NCBI RefSeq assembly: GCF_036884845.1
Contig: NZ_CP145732.1
Coordinates: 6,294,501 to 6,358,500 of the forward strand
Source: Pseudomonas sp. MAG733B
Lineage (GTDB): Bacteria > Pseudomonadota > Gammaproteobacteria > Pseudomonadales > Pseudomonadaceae
DNA length: 64,000 nucleotides
Reading direction: 5' to 3'
Shown here: piece after piece, positions 59,143 to 64,000 of the stretch
Layout: the number at the start of each line of letters is the position of its first letter
Numbering within the stretch: position 1 is the first letter of the stretch
Made by a program: the position numbers and the translations under genes
Notes under the pieces: model-generated
The model's input: the letters and a program-made list of their open reading frames with translations, nothing else
Database searches by the model: none
Told to the model about the DNA's origin: nothing

Positions 59143-60381
59143 ATGCCCAGCCAAGAGCCCTTGCTGTTACGCCATCACCGTCCTTTCCTTGCGTTCTGGC
59201 TGGCCCGGGTTTTTACCGCCAGCGGCTTTCAGATGCTCACCGTGGCCATTGGCTGGAACCTCTACCAACTGACCGGCAACGTGCTCGATCTGGGTCTGGT
59301 GGGGTTGGTTGAGTTCGCCCCGCGCGTACTGTTCATGCTGCACACCGGGCATGTCGCCGACCGCTACGACCGGCGCAAGGTCGCGGCCATCTGCCAGTCC
59401 CTGCAAGCGCTGATCGCCCTCTCGCTGGCCATCGGCAGCGCTACCGACCATGTCACTCGGGAGATGATCTTCATCCTCGCTTTCCTGCTCGGGGCTGCCC
59501 GCTCCTTCGAGATGCCGACCACCCAGGCCTTGCTGCCGAGCATCGTGCCCAGCGCGCTGTTCCCCCGCGCCGTGGCCGCGGCGCAGTCGGCCCAACAATC
59601 GGCAACCATCGTCGCCCCGGCCCTTGGCGGTTTGCTCTACGCCTTCGGCAGTGTCTGGGTCTACGGTCCGACGGTGATCCTGTACATCATCGCCTGCTCG
59701 CTGATGCTCAATCTGCCCGCGCGGCAAACACCGTTGAACAAAGGCAAGGCAACCCTGGATTCGCTACTGGCGGGCATTCGCTTCATTCGCAGTCGGCCGG
59801 ACATTCTCGGGGCGATTTCTCTGGACCTGTTCGCCGTCCTGCTGGGTGGTGCAACGGCGCTGTTGCCGGTGTTCGCCAAGGACATTCTGCTGACCGGTCC
59901 GTGGGGCCTCGGCCTGTTGCGCTCGGCGCCGGCGGTAGGTGCGTTGCTGATGTCGCTGTACCTCGCGCGGTTTGCCGTAGAGCGCAATGTCGGGCGGGTG
60001 ATGTTCACCGCAGTGGGTATATTCGGCGTGGCGACCATCGCCTTCGGCCTGTCGACCTCCTTCTGGTTCTCGCTGGCCGTCCTGGTGGTTTTGGGCGCCG
60101 CCGACATGATCAGCATGGTGATCCGCGCCTCATTCGTTCAGCTGGAAACCCCGGACGAAATGCGTGGCCGGGTCAGCGCTGTGAACGGCCTGTTTATCGG
60201 CGCTTCAAACCAGTTGGGCGAATTCGAATCCGGCCTGACGGCTCACTGGTTCGGCACCGTGCCGGCGGTGGTCATGGGCGGCATCGGCACGCTGGTGGTG
60301 ACGGGAACCTGGATCAAACTGTTCCCGACCCTGGCCAATCGCGACCGCATGCATGTGCCGGCCGAAGAAGCGAAGGTCTAA
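59143..60381 (+). CDS. MFS exporter (EntS-like, MFS_3)
   Basis: 412-aa membrane transporter with 12 hydrophobic segments. The motif between helices 2 and 3 is HTGHVADRYDRRKVAAICQ, and the protein aligns by eye with the EntS/MFS_3 exporters (FEMPTTQALLPSIVPSALFPRAVAAAQSAQQ; VSAVNGLFIGASNQLGEFESG). Start set at ATG 59143 (MPSQEPLLLRHHRP) because the protein then begins at the expected point; ATG 59077 and 59032 would add 22-37 residues. No nearby biosynthetic cluster indicates the substrate. Confidence 0.82.
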   Translation: MPSQEPLLLRHHRPFLAFWLARVFTASGFQMLTVAIGWNLYQLTGNVLDLGLVGLVEFAPRVLFMLHTGHVADRYDRRKVAAICQSLQALIALSLAIGSATDHVTREMIFILAFLLGAARSFEMPTTQALLPSIVPSALFPRAVAAAQSAQQSATIVAPALGGLLYAFGSVWVYGPTVILYIIACSLMLNLPARQTPLNKGKATLDSLLAGIRFIRSRPDILGAISLDLFAVLLGGATALLPVFAKDILLTGPWGLGLLRSAPAVGALLMSLYLARFAVERNVGRVMFTAVGIFGVATIAFGLSTSFWFSLAVLVVLGAADMISMVIRASFVQLETPDEMRGRVSAVNGLFIGASNQLGEFESGLTAHWFGTVPAVVMGGIGTLVVTGTWIKLFPTLANRDRMHVPAEEAKV

Positions 60382-60437
60382 AAATGTCGCGAGGCACAAT
60401 TTTGCCGACCAGGTGCAATACATAGTTACCGCAGCAG

Positions 60438-60458
60438 GTGTAATGTATCGCCTTACAC
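60438..60458. promoter_or_regulatory. Candidate HigA operator
   Basis: GTGTAA-N9-TTACAC inverted repeat ends 7 bp before the higB ATG, and overlaps a possible -10 (TAATGT). Suits autorepression by HigA. Confidence 0.6.
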
Positions 60459-60465
60459 TCACCCC

Positions 60466-60744
60466 ATGATCAAATCCTTTCAGCACAAAGGCCTTCGGGG
60501 CTTCTACGAAACTGGTTCGACTCGTGGGATCCGGGCAGATCATGCGAAGCGTCTGGCTCGCATGCTGCAGTTCATGGATCGTGCACTGGCGCCGGGTGAC
60601 CTCGATCTTCCAGGATGGCGGCTCCACCCGCTCAAGGGAGACTTGATCGACTATTGGTCATTGAGTGTTTCAGGAAACTGGAGAGTCGTTTTTCGTTTTA
60701 TCGGGTCGGACATCGAACTGGTCGACTATCTGGACTACCACTGA
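60466..60744 (+). CDS. higB: HigB-family toxin
   Basis: 92-aa RelE/HigB-type mRNA interferase: MIKSFQHKGLRGFYETGSTRGIRADHAKRLARMLQFMDRA, then LPGWRLHPLKGDLIDYWSLSVSGNWRVVFRF and a C-terminal DYLDYH with the conserved His. No good Shine-Dalgarno is seen before the ATG. It precedes its antitoxin by 13 bp, the toxin-first order typical of higBA. It cleaves mRNA on the ribosome in studied relatives. Confidence 0.9.
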   Translation: MIKSFQHKGLRGFYETGSTRGIRADHAKRLARMLQFMDRALAPGDLDLPGWRLHPLKGDLIDYWSLSVSGNWRVVFRFIGSDIELVDYLDYH

Positions 60745-60757
60745 CAGGAGGCAGGAC

Positions 60758-61045
60758 ATGCCCATGCACAACCCGCCGCACCCTGGGGAAACGCTGTTGA
60801 TGGATGTATTGCCCGACCTGGGGATCAGTGTCGCGCAATTGGCCCGTCACTTGGGCTTCGCCCGCCCACATCTGTCGCGGGTCTTGCACGGTCACGCGCC
60901 AATCAGCCCGGACCTGGCAGTGCGTCTGGAACGGGCCGGAATTGGCAAGGCGCGGATGTGGCTCGGGGTGCAGACCGACTACGACCTCTGGCAAGCGGAG
61001 CAGCGTGAACAACCGGACATCGAACCTATCGCCCCCCACGCCTGA
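60758..61045 (+). CDS. higA: HigA-family antitoxin
   Basis: 95-aa XRE-type protein: PHPGETLLMDVLPDLGISVAQLARHLGFARPHLSRVLHGHAPISPDLAVRLERAGIGKARMWLGVQTDYDLWQAEQ, the HigA helix-turn-helix. CAGGAGGCAGGAC precedes the ATG, a stronger site than that of the toxin, so antitoxin should be made in excess. It neutralises HigB and represses the operon through the upstream dyad (inference). Confidence 0.92.
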   Translation: MPMHNPPHPGETLLMDVLPDLGISVAQLARHLGFARPHLSRVLHGHAPISPDLAVRLERAGIGKARMWLGVQTDYDLWQAEQREQPDIEPIAPHA

Positions 61046-61050
61046 CCGTT

Positions 61051-61602
61051 CTAAACCACCAACTCCCCCGCCACCGCCGCCCGAGTGGCCTTGCCACATA
61101 GTTGTTCAACCAGCGTCAGGGCAAATGCCAATGCAGCGCCTGAACCCTGGGCAGTGATGCAATTGCCGTCGACCACCACCGGTTGATCGACGAAGTTACA
61201 ACCCGACAGTTGGTGGCTGGCCGAAGGCAGGCAAGTCATGCGCCGCTGGCGCAATACGCCAAACGCTTGTAGCGCCACGGCAGGGGCTTCGGCGATACCG
61301 GCGAACAGCCGACCGGCCGCAGCCTGGTCCTTGATCAATTGCTGAAGGGGTTGGTGTGCGGCCAGATGCTGAGTCCCCACGGCACCTCCCGGCAGGACGA
61401 TCAGGTCGAAGGGCTGGGCCAGCAAGTCCACCAGCATGGCGTCAGAGGTCAGGCGCGTACCGCGTGCACACGTCAGCATGCGTCGCCCTTCGATGCTGGC
61501 CACCACCACTTCAACCTTGGCGCGGCGCAGGACATCGATCAGGGTCACTGTTTGCAGGTCGTCAGTGCCCTCGGCGAGGGTAATCAAAGCTCGAAAGGTC
61601 AT
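61051..61602 (-). CDS. DJ-1/PfpI-family protein lacking the catalytic Cys
   Basis: 183-aa DJ-1/YajL-like fold: ALITLAEGTDDLQTVTLIDVLRRAKVEVVVASIEG, FDLIVLPGGAVGTQHLAAHQPLQQLIKDQ and the usual ALAFALTLVEQLCGKATRAAVAGELVV tail. The nucleophile elbow, normally I-C-A-x-P, reads GIAEAP: the Cys codon is GCC (Ala), confirmed from the nucleotides. The Glu that tunes that Cys (EEME in DJ-1) is Gln in DDLQT. So glyoxalase/deglycase-type activity is unlikely; a structural or sensing role is possible. Convergent with higA (5 bp apart). Confidence 0.85.
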   Translation of the reverse strand: MTFRALITLAEGTDDLQTVTLIDVLRRAKVEVVVASIEGRRMLTCARGTRLTSDAMLVDLLAQPFDLIVLPGGAVGTQHLAAHQPLQQLIKDQAAAGRLFAGIAEAPAVALQAFGVLRQRRMTCLPSASHQLSGCNFVDQPVVVDGNCITAQGSGAALAFALTLVEQLCGKATRAAVAGELVV

Positions 61603-61685
61603 GGGAACAATCCACAGGAGGGTTCTTCAAGCGTAGTCAGCTTTCCTTACCCTTGTTCGAGGCCCGCCGTTACCTGATGTAAAAG

Positions 61686-62123
61686 CTACTTGATGTAAAG
61701 CTGCGTCGACATTGTGTTGCCCGGCGCATTGATCGAGGTGTTGCTGAAGGTGAACGTGCCTTCCTGTTTGCCCGCCAGACTGAAGATGTACAAATTGCCG
61801 ACGACCTTGGTCCGCTGGGAACAATCAGTCAGGTTACCGTTTTCGTAAGCACAGACCTGCGTGCGGGTTCCGTTGACCTCGAAACCATCCAGCGCGGCAT
61901 GGGGCTGGCTGCGACCGTAACCCACTTCCAGCACGTAGACCCTGATGTTCGGGCCGCTGTGATTGCAGCGCGTTTGTGTCTGGCCTTCATCAATGGTTTC
62001 AAAACCACATTCAGGCGACTCGACCTTGAGCACTTTTACCTGGGTCAACGGCGGTGCCGAGGCTGCCGAGACGGTTTGTGTCCCCAAGGTCAAGGCCAGC
62101 AAGATCAACAGACGCTTTTTCAT
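61686..62123 (-). CDS. Small exported protein of unknown function
   Basis: 145-aa secreted or periplasmic protein: signal peptide MKKRLLILLALTLGTQTVSA, then a beta-rich domain with four Cys (PECGFET, TRCNHSG, QVCAYEN, LTDCSQR), likely two disulfides. GNLYIFSLAGKQEGTFTFSNTSINAPG suggests a small beta-sandwich. It may belong to DUF4879, a Pseudomonas-centred family (from memory, unverified). The start at 62123 is the only one giving a signal peptide. Confidence 0.72.
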   Translation of the reverse strand: MKKRLLILLALTLGTQTVSAASAPPLTQVKVLKVESPECGFETIDEGQTQTRCNHSGPNIRVYVLEVGYGRSQPHAALDGFEVNGTRTQVCAYENGNLTDCSQRTKVVGNLYIFSLAGKQEGTFTFSNTSINAPGNTMSTQLYIK

Positions 62124-62343
62124 GCAAACACCACCCCAAAAAACCAGCGTGCAGTATGGCTGGTTTGGGCTAAACGCAAAACATCGACGACGATCACCGC
62201 CATAAGCAGCCATAACCCTGTGCGGCTGGTATGATGCGCGGCTTTTTCCGACCCACAGAAAAATCCCAGGCGCCTGCAGCGGTCTGTGCTTTGCTGTTGA
62301 GGTCGATACATTCACGGCGCCGGGCGCGCCACGGGGAGCAGAC

Positions 62344-63639
62344 ATGCTGGAAAGGCTGTTTCAACTCAAGGCACACAACACCAACGTACGCACCGAGATC
62401 CTGGCGGGCGTCACGACCTTTTTGGCCATGGCCTACATTCTGTTCGTCAACCCGAGCATCCTCGGCGAGACCGGCATGGACAAGGGTGCGGTGTTCGTCG
62501 CCACCTGTCTGGCAGCCGCCATCGGCTCGACGGTCATGGGCCTGATCGCCAACTACCCGATCGCCCTCGCACCGGGCATGGGCCTGAACGCCTTCTTCAC
62601 CTACACCGTGGTCCTGCACATGGGCCACACCTGGCAAGTGGCGCTGGGGGCAGTGTTCATCTCGGCGGTGTGCTTCTTCCTGCTTTCGATCTTCCGCATC
62701 CGTGAATGGATCATCAACAGCATCCCGCTGCCGCTGCGTTCGGCGATTGCCGCCGGTATCGGCCTGTTTCTGGCGCTGATCGCCCTGCACAACGCCGGCA
62801 TCGTGGTCAGCAACCCGGCGACCATGGTTGGCCTCGGCGACCTGAAACAACCGGCGCCGATCCTCGCCACCCTCGGTTTTGCCCTGATCGTCGCCCTTGA
62901 AGCCCTCGCCGTGCGCGGTGCGGTACTGATCGGCATTCTGGTCGTGACCATCATATCCATCGTGATGGGCTTCACCCCGTTCGGCGGCGTGATGTCGATG
63001 CCACCGTCGCTAGCCCCGACCTTCCTGCAACTGGACATCAAAGGCGCACTGGACATCGGCCTGGTCAGCGTGATCTTCGCCTTCCTGTTCGTCGACCTGT
63101 TCGACAACTCCGGCACCCTGATCGGCGTGGCCAAGCGTGCTGGTTTGATGGGCAAGGACGGCCACATGCCGAAAATGGGCCGTGCCCTGATCGCCGACAG
63201 TACTGCTGCGATGGCCGGTTCCCTGCTGGGCACCTCGACCACCACCAGCTACATCGAATCCGCCGCAGGCGTGAGTGCCGGGGGCCGCACCGGCCTGACC
63301 GCCGTCGTGGTGGCAATCCTGTTCCTGCTGGCGCTGTTCTTCTCGCCACTGGCCGCCAGCGTTCCAGCCTTCGCCACCGCGCCGGCCCTGCTGTTCGTCG
63401 CCGTGCTGATGACTTCCGGCCTGGCCGAAATAGACTGGGACGACATTACCGTCGCCGCGCCGGTGGTGATCACCGCGCTGGCCATGCCGTTCACTTATTC
63501 CATCGCCAATGGCATCGCCTTCGGCTTCATTGCCTGGACCGCCATCAAGCTGATGTCTGGTCGCGGCCGTGAGCTGAACCCGGCGCTGGTGATCCTGTCG
63601 ATTCTGTTCGTGATCAAGCTGGGTTGGTTTAACGCATGA
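62344..63639 (+). CDS. NCS2 purine permease (AzgA/GhxP-like)
   Basis: 431-aa transporter of the AzgA branch of NCS2 (COG2252), taking up hypoxanthine, guanine or adenine. N-terminal [50 protein letters not shown], then [36 protein letters not shown] and [60 protein letters not shown] precedes the ATG. Stop overlaps trmA start by 4 bp (ATGA). Substrate among purines not decidable here. Confidence 0.93.
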   Translation: MLERLFQLKAHNTNVRTEILAGVTTFLAMAYILFVNPSILGETGMDKGAVFVATCLAAAIGSTVMGLIANYPIALAPGMGLNAFFTYTVVLHMGHTWQVALGAVFISAVCFFLLSIFRIREWIINSIPLPLRSAIAAGIGLFLALIALHNAGIVVSNPATMVGLGDLKQPAPILATLGFALIVALEALAVRGAVLIGILVVTIISIVMGFTPFGGVMSMPPSLAPTFLQLDIKGALDIGLVSVIFAFLFVDLFDNSGTLIGVAKRAGLMGKDGHMPKMGRALIADSTAAMAGSLLGTSTTTSYIESAAGVSAGGRTGLTAVVVAILFLLALFFSPLAASVPAFATAPALLFVAVLMTSGLAEIDWDDITVAAPVVITALAMPFTYSIANGIAFGFIAWTAIKLMSGRGRELNPALVILSILFVIKLGWFNA

Positions 63640-64000
63640 CTTTTGATTCCCAGGCCTACGCCGTTCAGCTCGAAGACAAGGTCACGCGCCTGCGTGACCT
63701 GCTGGCCCCGTTCGATGCACCGGAGCCGGCCGTTTTCGACTCGCCGCTGCAGAACTTCCGCCTGCGCGCCGAATTCCGCCTGTGGCGCGAAGCCGGCGAG
63801 CGTCACTACGCGATGTTTTCCCAGGAAGACAAACGCACGCCGATCCTGATCGAAGAATTTCCGATCGCCAGCCTGCGCATCAATCAACTGATGCCGCAGC
63901 TCAAGGCCGCGTGGCAAGCCAGTGCTCCCCTGAGCCACAAGCTGTTCCAGGTGGAGTTCCTGACCACTTTGGCCGGCGATGCGATGATCACCCTGTGCTA
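63636..64000 (+). CDS. trmA: tRNA (uracil-54-C5)-methyltransferase TrmA (5' part, cut by window edge)
   Basis: First 121 codons of Trm[62 protein letters not shown], the conserved N-terminus of the enzyme forming m5U54 in tRNA. The methyltransferase domain lies beyond the window. It overlaps the NCS2 permease stop by ATGA, suggesting coupled translation. Confidence 0.93.
   Translation, partial: MTFDSQAYAVQLEDKVTRLRDLLAPFDAPEPAVFDSPLQNFRLRAEFRLWREAGERHYAMFSQEDKRTPILIEEFPIASLRINQLMPQLKAAWQASAPLSHKLFQVEFLTTLAGDAMITLC

Noticed and set aside
60466..61045. higBA as a remnant of a larger defence island
   Set aside because: The flanking genes (MFS exporter, DJ-1 homologue) are not defence genes and no integrase or attachment site is seen.

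Overview
The window is chromosomal DNA from a Pseudomonas of the P. fluorescens group. This is inferred from gene order (fimU-pilVWXY1-pilE / ispH-fkpB-lspA-ileS-ribF-murJ / rpsT / proB-obgE-rpmA-rplU / ispB, as in P. aeruginosa), high GC with GC3-rich codons, and many REP/REPIN repeats of the TGTAGGAG...CTCGCGAT and GTAGGAGCTGCCGAAGGCTGCGATC types. No rRNA, tRNA or CRISPR array was seen. The left edge cuts thiO and the right edge cuts trmA.

Layout. 1-7.4 kb: thiO end, the minor-pilin/PilY1 operon of type IV pili (pilY2 absent), and a divergent FimT-like pseudopilin. 7.4-15 kb: ispH, fkpB, lspA, ileS, ribF and murJ, all leftward. 15-20.6 kb: rpsT (GTG start), creA, proB, obgE, rpmA, rplU and ispB. 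20.6-22.1 kb: an IS110-family (IS1111-like) element inserted in a REP pair. Its 3' non-coding end carries short matches to the REP target and to the element end, as expected for a bridge/seek RNA. 22.2-34.6 kb: a YjdM/PhnA zinc-ribbon protein, a small protein behind a Fur-like site, FklB, membrane and lipoprotein unknowns, a Lon-like protease, DUF3015 and DUF4105 proteins, a Gre-like factor and gdhA. 34.9-42.3 kb: ettA, the GGDEF-EAL protein MorA and glyA. 42.5-50.2 kb: an AT-rich orphan, a DctA-type transporter with two FCD-GntR regulators, the yjiA-yjiX-cstA module and a PilZ protein. 50.3-56 kb: radA, mscL, fpr, a LuxR solo in AT-rich DNA, and rlmG. 56-64 kb: cioAB with a small DUF2474 subunit and an ANR box upstream, an MFS exporter, a HigBA toxin-antitoxin pair, a DJ-1 homologue lacking its catalytic Cys, a small exported protein, an NCS2 purine permease and the start of trmA.

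Most of the window is conserved core genome. The accessory signals are the IS1111-like element, the orphan near 42.5 kb, the AT-rich stretches around mscL/fpr/luxR, and higBA. The most interesting item is the IS1111-like element. Its two outer boundaries, taken with a TA core, rebuild a REP sequence, and its 3' non-coding segment contains a 9-nt match spanning that target core and a 7-8-nt match spanning the element end.
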